Below, piece by piece: positions 34,001 to 46,984 of a stretch of DNA of 64,000 nucleotides (the stretch's first letter is position 1; each line of letters begins with the position of its first letter). The DNA comes from Tubulanus polymorphus (taxonomy: Eukaryota; Nemertea; Palaeonemertea; Tubulaniformes; Tubulanidae), in contig NW_027437449.1 of NCBI RefSeq assembly GCF_964204645.1, positions 1 to 64,000 of the forward strand, written 5' to 3'. Made by a program: the position numbers and the translations under genes. The notes under the pieces are model-generated. The model ran no database searches. It was not told the origin of the DNA and saw only the letters and a program-made list of their open reading frames with translations.

Positions 34001-37000
34001 GGATGACAATGAACTGCATAATGATTCAGTTTTTCAGATTTTCAGTTTAATTCATAATTGAATTCATGTTATTGAATTAATGGTGATTTTTGTTAAAGAA
34101 TACAAAATGCTAAAATCGAATTTTATCTTTAAACAGAATAATGGTTATTACACGTGGACTGATGGGAAACCAATGAGCTACACGGAGTGGTTTAATCCAG
34201 CTATGGTAAACGACACGATACCAGAAGTTATTCAAGGATGGATATCTCCACTACGAAAACAGCCGATAAATGACGTCAATATGCCGTGTACGGCGATGAT
34301 TCTGAATAATCCACGAGGATCAGCGAACTGGGTTCGATTCCCGTGTCTCATCGAGGAGACTCGAACAACTTTCATTTGTGAATCGGATAGAATTGACGTC
34401 GATTCAGAACGCGTGGATAATTCGACAATTAGAAATCAAAATAAAACGACCATCCTAGAAATAACTGATACTAATAACGATATTGTATTTCTCACTGGAA
34501 ATAAAAGTGTTCTAAATTCCGATACAACCAATAACTCGACTTGTAAAAAAGGTTGGCAAAATGTGGGTGGAAAATGTTGTCAAATGCTCACAGATTGGAA
34601 CAACAATCGAGGTTTGGATATTCGAAGTGCTACGAAAATGTGTCGTGACCTTCACGCTGAAATAGGCATTGTAGCTAATCATGTGGAAAATGAAATAAAA
34701 GCATTAATTGACGAGTTTAGTTTTAAACACCAATATGGCGCTATACTGACTGTGGATTCTAGGAAAATGTTTCAAGTGATCGAACCAGTTTTGACAAGGG
34801 ACGAAATCACTTTTATCGAGTCGTTGAAATGGTCGATAAAACCGTGGAATAAACAGAAAAACAACGTTCATTCTGTGCTATGTTCCTATAATGAAACTGG
34901 TGAAGAGTTGGCTTCTATAAGCGGTTGTGAATCGTGGCAGTTTAAATGTAATGATCAAAGATGTATCAGCGACCATCGCGTATGTGATACCAGAAACGAC
35001 TGTCAACACGGTGAAGATGAACTCAATTGTTCGGGTTCAAACTTACAGAGTCAGTTCCACTGTTCAGATGGACGGGTTATATCAGTGAGTAATTTATGTG
35101 ATTTCATAAAGGATTGTGTCGATGGCTCGGATGAGAACTCGTGTTTTCATCCCCCGTGTTTGCCCCAACAATTCCGCTGTACCAGTGGTCAATGTGTCGA
35201 TAGATCGTACCGATGTGATGGAATCCTTAACTGTAAGGACGGCTCCGACGAGAGGACATGCGATCCAGAACTTTGCAACGGGTTTCTGTGTAAGAATGAT
35301 GAATGTATCAGTTCTCTATTGTATCGGGATGGTGTTGTAGATTGTAGCGGAAGCCTCGAAGAAGATGAACTTTTAACATCGAATGTTACAGTGAATACTA
35401 CAGTTCACTGTAATGATGAGAACTACTGTACGACTAACTTCACAAACTTATGTAAGAAATCTGATGAACAAAGATGTTCTTTCGATTCTCCTCATTGTTA
35501 TTCTAGACGTCATAGATGTATTTTAGAAAGGATGCCGATTGGTTACCCGGTATGTAGAAGGCTCGAACATATACAAGATTGTACCGATTTTAAATGTCCA
35601 GCTGGTACTGTAAAATGTCCAGCATCTTACTGTATACCGATAGGACAGGTGTGCGATGGTCGATCCGATTGTCCTAATTCAGAAGACGAGCGAAACTGCG
35701 AGACTTTGTCGTGTCCCGGCATGTTCAAATGTGGCCAGGAAAATCGATGTATTCCACAATCTGAAGTTTGTGATGGTGTTGTGGATTGTAAACATACTAC
35801 TGACGACGAGTCTTACTGTAACATCACGTGTCCTGAGTATTGTAAATGTCAAGGCTATTTAATTGATTGCGATGATGCTGGTTTAGTAGAAATAACTGAT
35901 CTTTTCTCGGCATCAACTCGAGTTCTTATTTTATCAGAAAACCGAGTAGTATTCAATGAGTCCACGTTTTCTTCTTACCTCTATCTACATTTCCTCAATA
36001 TTTCACGTAACAATTTGTCTTATATTGTTCCAAACTCGTTCTCAAACCTACATAATCTACATACATTAGATCTAGCTTATAACCGCATGACATCATTGAT
36101 CGCGAATACATTCGCCGGTTTGTTTAGTTTGAAAATGCTCTTGATTTTTGGAAATCCAATTAGATATTTAGAAGAAGGCAGTTTTCAAGGTTTAAAGTCT
36201 ATAATCGATCTCGATCTTCACGGACTTTTCTTGTTGTTGCTTGGTGGAAATGTGTTCAGTGGTTTATCCGTATTAGAGTCGTTGAATGTCAGCAATAACA
36301 GAATCAGTTATATTTCACCAAACGCATTTTCCGGGTTAACAAAACTGAGAAATCTGGATCTTACCAAAAATTCAAAAGTCATATCCGTAGTTAGAACCGT
36401 TTTTGAGAGTCTAACATTACTGAGTTCTTTGGCTTCTGACGCGTACAAATTTTGTTGCATGGTTCCGAGTGTTGACCAGTGTCTCCCGGAAGCCGACCAA
36501 TTTTCATCCTGTTCCGACCTGATGGGTAACACTGTTCTTAGAGCAATCATTTGGGTGATCGCTTCATTCAGCTTTTTTGCGAACAGCATTGTCATTTTAC
36601 TTCGCATTCAAGCGTTTCGAATTTCAACCTCTGAATCACGTAACACATCCTCTGATATCCTCATCATTAATATTGCAACCTGCGATTTTCTGATGTCGAT
36701 TTATCTGTTTCTGATCGCAGGAGCCGATTACGTCTATAAAGGGGTTTATTTCTTAAATTCTGAAAGTTGGACAGGTAGTTCTCTGTGTCGATTCGCAGGG
36801 ATTATAGTGACTCTTTCGTGCGAGGGATCTTTGACTTTTCTCCTCATTCTTACGCGTCAAAGATACTCGAATATCGTCAATCCATTTTCAGGAAGCCCAA
36901 TTTTATCTTCGAATTCTGTATCCGGTATTTGCTGTTTAAGTTGGATCATTTTGGGCACCATTTCGATGCTACCACTATCGTCATCTTCTTATTTCGGAAA

Positions 37001-37436
37001 TAACTTTTACGGCACAACCGGTGTTTGTTTACCTATGAACTTACTAACCATCAATGTCCACGCCTGGCAATATTCATTCGCTATATTTGCCGTGTTTAAC
37101 TCGGTCGTTCTTGCTACAATAATGATGACGTATGCACAGATGTATAGACTCGTATCTGGAAGCAGGTCCGGTTCGGGTAGAGCTGATCCTACCGAATTGG
37201 TTCTGGCGCGTAGGAGTTTAGTGATAAATCTGTGTAATTTATTTTGCTGGTTACCGATAATTATCGTTCAGTTTTGCGCTGTATTGCGAGTAGAAATACC
37301 GAACCAAGTGGCGGCTTGGTTGGCGGTACTTTTCCTACCGATCAACTCGTCACTGAATCCACTTCTTTACACCATCCTCACTATTGATGTTAAATCAATT
37401 CGGGCAAGAAATAAACGGGTTTGGAAAACTCGCTGA
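31020..37436 (+). CDS. chimeric GPCR: CUB - C-type lectin - LDLa - LRR - 7TM (GRL101 / relaxin-receptor-like)
   Basis: Three phase-0 exons, 31020-32261, 32455-33876 and 34137-37436, encode about 1987 aa. A signal peptide (ALFIASLIVW) is followed by a CUB domain (about 50-160) and further CUB-like segments through exon 2. A C-type lectin domain (about 809-970) is split by intron 2, and a second, degenerate one follows (about 1022-1140). Then come six LDLa-type modules (about 1150-1450; e.g. CDGILNCKDGSDERTC), LRRNT (CPEYCKC) with LRRs (about 1453-1655), and a rhodopsin-type 7TM (about 1687-1975) with NIATCDFLMSIYLF in TM2 and NPLLYTILT in TM7. Closest known types are Lymnaea GRL101 and RXFP receptors. 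The TM3 DRY box reads QRY. ATG at 31074 is an alternative start just before the signal peptide. AATAAA at 37854-37859. Confidence 0.9.
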
Positions 37437-39010
37437 AACATTTGAAACAACTTCAACTTTATCACAAATTATCCGATCTATTTCAATGAGGCACTGGTCA
37501 CCTGAACTATGTAGTGCTATAGATACACACTAGGGGCGCTGTATATCGCTGTATAATATAAGCATCTAATTTAAATATGTTGATTATAGTGAAATAATCG
37601 CTCAGTGAGTACTGTTGATTATTCACATAATTTAATCTCCTGATGCAAGTGAAAAATTGTTTGTAAACTTTTCTTGTAAGGGTAGGAAATTAGGTTAGAG
37701 TTCCGCCAACCTCTGTATCTGATTGTATCACGCTGACACCTAGTGTTAAGTGGAAGAACTAATTGATGTAATTCAATGCGGAGTTTAGTTTTAAATTTCA
37801 TTTTAATTGATTGTACATTGTCGTATGATTCACCAGTGTTGTTTTATTATATCAATAAAAATCAATTCCACATTAAACATTTCTCTGTTTTTATCTACCA
37901 AAGCAAAATAATTATTTTCCATTCATGAACGTTTCCCGGGGGGCAATCGTTTTCACCCAAATCTGATCAATTTATTGCAATAAGTTATCAAGTCCTATCA
38001 ACTTTCCCTAAGTAACTAAAGCTATGAAACATAATTTGTAGAGATTTATCGATTTCTGTATGAACAGTGATTCGAATTATCAATTGAGTCGCAATCGCAT
38101 TATCTAAAATGTTTGAAATGGTTTGAAGATATTATGTGTCGCTTCTCCTTTGAAAGAGAAGCTTCTAAATATCTTTAAGTGTAAATCCTCGATTGAATCA
38201 TCCACCATGTTGAATGAGCCATACTCAACTTGGGAGGGCTAGTTCTATTGTCTGTTCTGCTACGCCGGTACGCCGCACGGTAAGGATTGCAATATCAAAT
38301 CATTAATAATCAAAAACCGATTAAAATTGACGATTGACAAAACGCTATGGATCCGTGTTTTGTAGAGATAATCCCAGAATAATAACGATAATACGATTAA
38401 CTATATTCTAATAGTTTAGAAACGTCGAATAAACTCTACTTTAGCTCCAGTTACATTTTTGAACTGTTCTCGTTATTATTGTGTGATTCTCTACCGATGA
38501 AAATTATTATCTGCGGGATTTTTCTTCCAATTTGCAAATTAACCACTGTTTCCACGATTTTGAAGACAATTCTTTAGTCCGAAAACCACCAAAAAAAATT
38601 TATATCAGGAAAACACAGGAAAATATTCCAAAAAAGATATTGAGCTGAAAACGATATTTCAGTTTGTATGGAACGTATTTCGACAAATTGCGCTTCAATT
38701 AAACCGACCTCATAACGACCTAATTTTACAGTGAAAAGACGAAATGTCACACGGCGCTGAGAGGAAGCAAAATAACAAACAGCGAATCACGAATTCGGAG
38801 ATAATTTTGTAATTATCCATGGCAAACTATGACGAGCAGAATTGCGCTATTTGTCCTCGAAATGAGAAAAATGTTTCGTAATATTTTGTTCGTAGAAACT
38901 CAATACTAGTTACTGCGTCAGTAGTTCATGCGCTGTGTATTAATATCGGGTGTCGATTCTACTCATCGGTTACGGGTTTATTTTCATCAATTTTCATTTG
39001 CAGTTTTATC
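37437..39010. other. receptor 3' UTR and intergenic region
   Basis: 3' UTR to the AATAAA at 37854; beyond that AT-rich sequence with no recognised gene or element, then the promoter of the WAP gene. Confidence 0.5.
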
Positions 39011-40213
39011 ATGGAATTAAGATCGAGTTTTCTACTTCGAATTTTTGTCATCGCACTGACAGCCATTTCGGTAAGAATCGATATAGAATTCGTTTCAAAA
39101 TCTCAATTTCAGATTGAGCTGAATAGCCCAGGTATCCTAGCGTCTGCAGGCCCACGTATCCTAGCGTCTGCAGGCCCACGTATCCTAGCGTCTGCAGGCC
39201 CAGGTATCCTAGCGTCTGCAGGCCCAGGTATCCTAGTGTCTGCAGGCCCAGGTATCCTAGCGTCTGCAGGCCCAGGTATCCTAGTGTCTGCAGGCCCAGG
39301 TATCCTAGTGTCTGCAGGCCCAGGTATTCTAGCTAACCGAGTCAAATTGTTTAAGTTCTTGTTTGTTTCAGTCTGTCTTTACTGCCACTTTCTCTCAAGC
39401 CTCCAAGAGTGACATTGACACGTCATCAACAGTACACAAACGTTACTATGACGAAAGCATTTGTAAAGTAGGTCATCACAGATATGAAATAATCTTAATA
39501 GAAAATCTCATCATATCTTTGAAACCTCTGAACTCGATAGATCAATATGCGTCCTATTGTAAGACACGCCATCTGGTGGGATAGCTAGTGAATTATTTTT
39601 CTATTTTGTAGCGAGTATTTTGTCCTGCTGGTTACAGCTGCCACACTATGAATGTCTTTGATCTATATCCGTGTCCACCAGGACAATACTGTAAACCAAT
39701 TCATATTGGAATATGCAAATCAGGTAATACCGTGGTTATAGAGGAATCTACCAGGACGGTCCACTAGGTGTCGCTTACAGTTACACCAACAACAGGTGTC
39801 GCTAGTAGTTACTCTTCTAGGTTTCAATTAAAATCAAATCAAATTTTCTTCTCCTTTGTAAATCGTTTATCATTGTTAACAGCGACAGTGAATGTTTTTC
39901 GAGGTTCTTTTGATTACAGCAAATAGTTTTGAAAGTCAGGAATTTGGAAATGAACTGACTTTTGTAAAACTGACTGTCTGGTGCCAGTTACGTGGATGAT
40001 TGACTTTTTTTCTCAATTATTTTGATAGGAATGAAAAAGGGCAAATGTCCGTCAGTCGATGTGAATACACACGTGATCTGTCACGCTGATTGGTGCACTT
40101 ACGACTCCGATTGCCGTGGGATCGAGAAATGTTGCTCTCGTGGTTGTGGCAGATCGTGCATGAAGCCCGTTAGTGCCGCAACAGGCATTCGACAATATTT
40201 TCACCTAAAATAA
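39011..40213 (+). CDS. secreted WAP (whey acidic protein) domain protein
   Basis: Four exons, 39011-39070, 39372-39467, 39612-39723 and 40029-40213; phases agree and give 150 aa. Exon 1 is a 20-residue signal peptide (FLLRIFVIALTAIS). Exon 3 holds a small Cys-rich segment (FCPAGYSCH...CPPGQYCKP). Exon 4 encodes a WAP four-disulphide core with all eight cysteines in the canonical order, KCP...VIC...WC...DSDC...KCC...GC...SC. WAP proteins are typically secreted protease inhibitors or antimicrobial factors; the target is unknown here. AATAAA at 40242-40247. Intron 1 contains a 24-bp array that is open in the signal-peptide frame, so an unspliced transcript would encode a different secreted repeat peptide. 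Confidence 0.88.
39127..39338. repeat. 24-bp minisatellite, 9 copies (WAP gene intron 1)
   Basis: CCAGGTATCCTAGCGTCTGC plus AGGC units; in the frame continuing from exon 1 each unit encodes GILASAGP. Confidence 0.95.
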
Positions 40214-41299
40214 TTCATTCATATGATTTTTGACATCTGGAAATAAAAGCTAAATCGAGTTTAATTATTTCAATTCTGATCCTGATTCCTCTGTGGATAA
40301 AATCCTGATTTCAATGTGGATAAAATGCCGTTAAGGATAAACTGATTCCACATCATTTAACTTCTGCAAATTAATAAATTAACAAAATTCATTCAACGAT
40401 TAACAAAATTTGTTGTAATTCATTTCATGTCTTTATGGTGATAATTTTTTGGATTTTGTGCCCGCCGTTGAGTCACGATTGGACTGGTTTCCGTGATCTG
40501 TCCGAGAATTCGTATCATATATTGAATAATTGCCAAACACTTTGGTTTCAATTCCGCGTTAAACATTGGTATTCTAAAAATACATTCATTACAAAGTAAA
40601 ATTTGATGTATTTATTGTGTATGGTTTTATACGTCACATGATGTCATAGGGGGAATTCATAGAGACGCAGGAATCTTTTCGAATATATAGAAAGAGATGT
40701 CACGTGTCAATGTCATTTACCCCGTAATGTTGCGCAATAAGATTGAATTTGAATTTGCATTTGTATCTTACCGATACGATAAGCTTTCCATTTTTCTGCA
40801 AATTTTGCTCTCCAAAACTCAGAATACGTTCATTTGATGAATAAATTCTGGTTATGAACAAAATATAAGATGTTCTGCTTCATTGATGTATCGTTTGTTG
40901 GATTTAGACGCTGAAATCACCACGAGCTCTTCACTTGAAGTTGAAAGGTAGATGATTTTTGCTGCCATAGGAATTGCAGTACAGAATATTTTGGGGTCTC
41001 CGGCGCATTTAATCGCGATTTTGAGTGGTGAAACGTTATCAACTGGCCTCCAGAAAATATTAAAAATATAGGATGTTTTGAACAATTTAAAACAGATTTC
41101 ATCGAAATCCTTTAGATATTTTAGGAGTTACAGCAGTTTTAAATCGAAGTGTCTGTGTGGGAGTTTCCACCCTTTTCTTTTCATCCAGTCATCCAGTATC
41201 CCTGCTGTGATTCATTTAGACCACAAATGCATGACTTTTCACAAATAAGAAATGCAATATCCAGGATTTCCATAGACATTTCTATCAAAGGCTTGGATA

Positions 41300-41590
41300 G
41301 GTGATATTCAACTTTGCAAGTGGCCACATTCCACTGCAGATCGACTTTGGAAAACAAAATTCTGAAAATGTTTAATCCAATGAACCCGAAATGATAACAC
41401 AATTTTAAACGTAGTCAGATGGCGCTGTATAAAATACTATTATTTAAAAGTGAATAAAATCACGGGTTTTCTGATATTTTGAACTCCTCGTGATTTGAAC
41501 TGGAAATCAGAAGTGTTTTTAATTTTTCAGGGATTTGAACCTGTGTTCCATGTTTGAACTGTTTATCTTGTAAATTAAATAAACTCATCT
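41300..41590. repeat. diverged duplicate of 61870-62150
   Basis: Both places share GATCGACTTTG..., then CAGATGGCGCTGTATAAAAT, GTGAATAAAATCACGGGTTT and TTTGAACCTGTGTT... followed by a TAAATAAACT stretch, in the same orientation with many substitutions. Confidence 0.7.
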
Positions 41591-42424
41591 CCTTCAAATT
41601 AAATACATAAAAACATCCAATAATAAATTTTCTTTGACAAAAAATGTGGAACTTTGGATTTTGTGTTTCACACTCAACGCTACAGAATAAATTCGATGAC
41701 TTCCGATACAGATTCAATGACCTTCAGTAGAAAATGAGAAACATCTCGTGAAATGTGTCAAAATGTCCACGTGACGCGTGGGTCCCATCGAAACCGGTTT
41801 CATCTAGTTTACATTACGCATATTTCGTACCAATTAGCCAATCATCGACGAGTATGACTAATTATGCGTCCAATCATTAATGAGGATGTTTTGGAAGGTG
41901 GACCTGGTTTTAGCGGCAAACTCAATTATTCAATTTTCAAATTAAATCATTTTGCTATTAGAGATGTGTGATTTATACCGATATATACTTCATGCAGTTC
42001 AGAATGGATTGATATCTTCACTAGAGTCACCGTGCAGTTTATAGAGCGAAGATGGATTATGACCAGTGACCCCAATAGTTAGATAATATGAAATATGAAG
42101 CTTCATTGTGTTCGACAATTCTTGTCGTTCGCGCAGATTACTACATCTGGGTGTCTTGTATATGTTCGCACCTGGAGGTTATCGCGATGGTGTATGGTTT
42201 ACCAGTCTGGACAGAGGTGCTCAAACTGTCTCCCGTAAACAATTAGACACCTCTTGTGAACATATTAGGATTTATTCTAAATGTTATCGCGCTGAAACGA
42301 AAGATAAACCGTTCTCAAAAACTGAGCCGTTACTGGAAATTCAATGGAATTTGAATTGTCTTCTTGTTCAGGATTTATTTGGAATGAAATCGCGCTCAAA
42401 CTAGTTCCGGATTGATATAAACTG

Positions 42425-42780
42425 TGCTCAATAAACTGAACTGTCATAAAAAACACAAGGATTCAAATTGACTCTAGGATTATCATTGGATTCATACATT
42501 ACACACACAGGATTGGATAAACTGTCAGTTAGAAAAAACATTAACAGCTGAAATTATGTTTTATAGGTTTAGTTAGTTATTAGGAACTTACTCGGTGAGT
42601 TAGTAAGTTAAAGAAATGCATGAAAATTAGTACAATTTCCAACGAAATGTGTAAGTTTAAGTAAAGGAATTTGGGTGCTATTTGCAACAGGGTCCTGTGG
42701 AGTCTCTGGGTCTCTGGTCTTGCAGATAGAGAAAGCTGTTTGTTTATTTCGATGCCTAATATCTTTATTTTCACTAACGG
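42425..42780. repeat. ~350-bp direct duplication, copy 1
   Basis: Highly similar to 43570-43920, from the AAAAAACACAAGGAT-type start through ATTCATACATTACACAC to CGATGCCTAATAT. Copies are about 1.15 kb apart. Confidence 0.85.
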
Positions 42781-43319
42781 TTTCACTAATGTCTCTGTCG
42801 GTCAAATAGATAAATAACAGGTTAGCCTGGCTGTATTGCGCAATGTTGAATTCAGTTGTACATGTATCATCATCAGGGTGACCGAAACCGGTTCTGTCCA
42901 GTTCAGGTCATCATTAGCTATGCGCGCCACTTGACCAATCAGAATTACTTATTGCGCCCCGCATCAATTATGTGGCCTATCGCCGGCCGCGATGACCAGC
43001 CGCGCACGAACCGAGTGCAAAGCGAGCAAGAAACCCGCTCCATTAGAATCCGTCACAATCGCGGTTTTAATTTACATCATAAAACACGAAATTAAACGAT
43101 AAAAAAACAATTCAGAAACGATAAAACTGATACGGATAAGATGAACGCGATTGTTAGGTGAGTTTGTCGAGATTTCCGCATCGCAAATTTCTAGATATTT
43201 ACGTGAAAAAGTAAGTTGATTTTCACACGTGTGAAACCCAGCAATGTAAACGGCATATAAACTTCTACTCGTTACTTATAGACTATTCAGATACAAGGGT
43301 AGATGCAGGATTAATTTGC

Positions 43320-43381
43320 AGGGGGGGGGGGGCAACATACGTGGGGTGCCTTTTCGATTACAAGGGGCACCCCCCCCCCCG
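43320..43381. repeat. G12 and C11 runs around a short hairpin
   Basis: A G-run, then GGGGTGCC, ~15 bases, GGCACCCC and a C-run: two runs able to pair with each other or form a G-quadruplex. Confidence 0.8.
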
Positions 43382-43569
43382 TAAAGCGAGTGCAGTGAGG
43401 CGCGAAGCTGTGAGGGGTTTTTGCCCGGGAAATGAATTTATCGGTATTTCGACTATGGTTGTTTGAATTTCTTCTTTGTTTTATTTTTCAGGCTTCACGG
43501 AACTTGGAATCGATTCAATCGGAGTTCAATTAAATCAGGATTATTGCGATATTACAACAAACTGCGCTC

Positions 43570-43920
43570 ATAACAAACTGTGAACTATTATAAAAAACAC
43601 GAGGATAAAAACTGACTATAATTCTGAGGATCCCTGGATTCATACATTACACACAGGATTGGATAAACTGTGAGTTAGAAAAACATTAACAGCTGAAATT
43701 ATGTTTTATAGGTTAAGTTAGTTATTAGGAACTTACTCTGTGAGTTAGTAAGTTTTTAGAAAGGCATGAAAATTAGTACAATTTCCAACGAAATGTGTTA
43801 GTTAAAGTAAAGAAATTTGGGTGCTATTTGTATCAGGGTCCTGTGGGGTCTCTGGGTCTCTGGACTTGCAGATAGAGAAAGCAGTTTGTTTATTTCGATG
43901 CCTAATATATTTATTTCAGG
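43570..43920. repeat. ~350-bp direct duplication, copy 2
   Basis: Partner of 42425-42780; the best-conserved part is the GTCCTGTGGGGTCTCTGGGT stretch. Confidence 0.85.
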
Positions 43921-46331
43921 ATCCTGTATTTTACGCTTCTATTTCCAGGGTTTCTCTCTATTTTCAGGTGTTTTCCTTTTATTTCAGAATTTCCGTTTTT
44001 TCTAATCTTTTGTTTTATAAGAAAACGACTTTCATGTAAAAACGTTTAGTTGAAATAAAAATGACAATTTCAGGGTCATCGCTGAGACAAGACCCCAGAA
44101 GACTAGGCCACAGAGGACGTGTCTTCAACCCCAGCACACAACAGAGTGGCCCGATTCAGGTGCGGCCTGTATGTTCTATTTCAGTGTGAAGAACAAGACC
44201 CCCTAGTCACAGAAGATTGAACCTGAAGTTGAATGATGATGACAGAGTGACTGAAGAATTCCGGTGCGACCTGTATAACATGTCTCTATTTCAGTATCCC
44301 CCTCCCTAACCCCTAAACCCGAGCCCGAATAGGTAGGCCGAATATATATAGGTTAGGTTAGAATAGTTAGTTGATAAATCTGTGAATTAGAACATAATTT
44401 CAGCTGTTTATATAAAATACAGTTGTTATTTCAAGTGGAACTTTTTAACAATAAAAGTTGCATTTATTTACAATGAACTGGATTGAAAATGTTTGACAGT
44501 TTGTGAGTTAAGTGTGATTTGATTAAGATGAAGAGTTGAACTGTTGAACTCTACTTCTTATAAAATACAAATGACATTTACAACTGGTTTCAGGTTCAGA
44601 TAGCACCCACCCCACCCGGTCGGGTCCTATTCCTGAGGTACCTCGGTTTCTGGTTTATTTGGTTGAATTAATTTACTGATTTTGGTCGCGCTGTTTTTGA
44701 TGTCGATATTTCTCGCGTATATTTTTAGGAGACGCGGTTTTTTTAATTGATGATTCAAATCATTGAACGATTATTATATTTAAATCATTCACACCTTGTT
44801 ATTTTGAGGTCTCCTCTCAAATTAATCTCGTAATAGAAGCGGTTGTTTTTGTACCATTGAACATCAGTGTTTTATTGCAAACATAGAAATTCATTACATA
44901 AAACAGAATTAGATTCAACAATTTATTACAATTTTCTATATGTAGATTATAAATGTTGGATGTGGCTACGAACTTTTTAAGTCATCATTTTGAAGTCATT
45001 TCGTGTTGTTTTATTTTGCTCACGGCGATTCTAGGTAGGTCTCTGTGTATTGTAATTTCGCGAGGTCAGTTCCTCCAATTTCACAACCTTCTCGTTGTCG
45101 ATAAAATTAAATTTCAAAGTTTTAAAATTCACTGTTTGAATTCGTTATAGTTGTGACGATAAACTCAACCAAACGACCATTTCAAATTACGTAGCTGAAT
45201 TAGAAATAGGCCTGAAACAAACTAAGGCTCCGATGTAAATGTAACGACTTATCAAAATGAAATTTAATTTCACTTCTTTCAGGTTTTGGTGTCTGTGAAG
45301 AGTTCACACGCTACTCATTGCTTCCTCGTAAGATGGCCGATGTTTATAGGTTATAGGATGGATATTCTCCTCCTCCACTAGGAGGCGCTGTAGGTAAGAC
45401 GCGGTGCAACAATGTTGACAAAATAGAACAAATTCAGCTGATAATTCTTGATAGCGTCGATAGAAGAGAAAGTTTTTAATTTATTTCTGGCGGCGGCAAT
45501 TTAGATCAGGTCTGATTAGAAACTGTTGTAATCAGAGAATGATAGCGGGTAGTCAGTGAAGAGTCACCACATCTGACTGGTCACTGGTCACCGAACCTGA
45601 CTGGTCACCAGTCACCACACCTGACTGTGTTATTTCTGTTCTTCCCAGCATGTCGTTTTGGTGAAGAAGGCGTAATTTATTACCGGGGGCGATCGGGTCT
45701 GATTAGAAATTGTTGAAATCAGAAAGATCATAACTTTTTGATATTTCACAAGCAAGATAAACTTGTTCGACTTTTATAAAACAGAAGTAGACCGTATGAC
45801 GTAAACATCAAGCGATTGAAATATTCACTTAACTTTTATTTAGCAAAAAATCCTCGAGATGATTTTGTTTGCTAGATTTAAGTTGTTCAATTAAACAACT
45901 TAGTATTCAAAAATGATGGTAGTTTTGTTTTTATAATTTTCAATATAAATGGTAGGACTTACTTTTTAGAATATTTGATAACGCAATCGATGCTTCAAAA
46001 AATACCGATAGAAAAGGAGGAATTAGATATATTTATTACATAATTACATATAATTTTCTGACCGATTAGAGGGATTGAGATCGGCCCAAGTGGAATTCTA
46101 ATATGAGGAGCTAACTAAGGGCAATAGCAGCGGTAAATATCAGTAAAAATGGATGTCTAATAATAGTTTATCGCAGTTACCCGAATATTTTAAAATCTGT
46201 GTTTAATTCTATCGTTGCGAGGAAAAATGAAATTGGTTTTTTCAAAATGAAAATTGTGAATGATTTGAAATGCGTCGTTAAAAGTTGGTTAAAACGGTTT
46301 TTGGGAGAAGGCTATCAATACTCACAGTGAT

Positions 46332-46562
46332 CAGCTTAGTCGCGACCCGGATCACAGTTGTGTCGTCTCTTAGTCGCGACCCGGATCACAGTTGTGTCGT
46401 CTCTTGGTCGCGACCCGGATCACAGTTGTGTCGTCTCTTAGACCGGGCCCAGTCCATATAGAAATGGAAACTTGTGTAAGATTAGACCGGGCCCAGTCCA
46501 TATAGAAATGGAAACTTGTGTAAGATTAGACCGGGCCCAGTCCATAGAAATGGAAACTTGTG
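46332..46562. repeat. two adjacent arrays: 34-bp x3 and ~44-bp x3
   Basis: TAGTCGCGACCCGGATCACA-type units (46332-46440) are followed by TAGACCGGGCCCAGTCCATA-type units (46439-46562). Confidence 0.9.
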
Positions 46563-46627
46563 GTCCATTCTCCTCATAATGAAAAATGCCCAGCTCCAAA
46601 TAAACACCACACAACAATCTGTATAAA

Positions 46628-46984
46628 CTAGATGACACAGTCTTTATTTTCAGCAGAATATATTGGGCTTGAGGGCACCATCTTTTCCAAGTAACAAATT
46701 TTCCGTACCCTTCTTTTCACAAAACAAACAACGCTCTTCACCATCAAACACCCTTTTCCTCTTAACTGACTCCATTCAGCTGCATTCATCCATGGCAAAG
46801 ATTTGAGACATGATTTCAAAACAACACCCATTATTGTCGTTTCCAAGGATATTTTGAGCAAACCTAAATTTGAATCATTAGCTGCAAATGAAGTCATGAT
46901 CATTTCATCAAAATACAATGGATTTATATGGGATATGATGATTCCAGAACTATTTATTAGTGGTCGGACTACTAGATTTTCATT
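46628..46984 (-). other. unrecognised open frame
   Basis: About 118 codons are open on the minus strand with protein-like composition (for example FDEMIMTSFAANDSNLGLLK) but no ATG at its beginning and no family I know. It could be the last exon or pseudogene of a lost gene, or chance. Confidence 0.2.
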
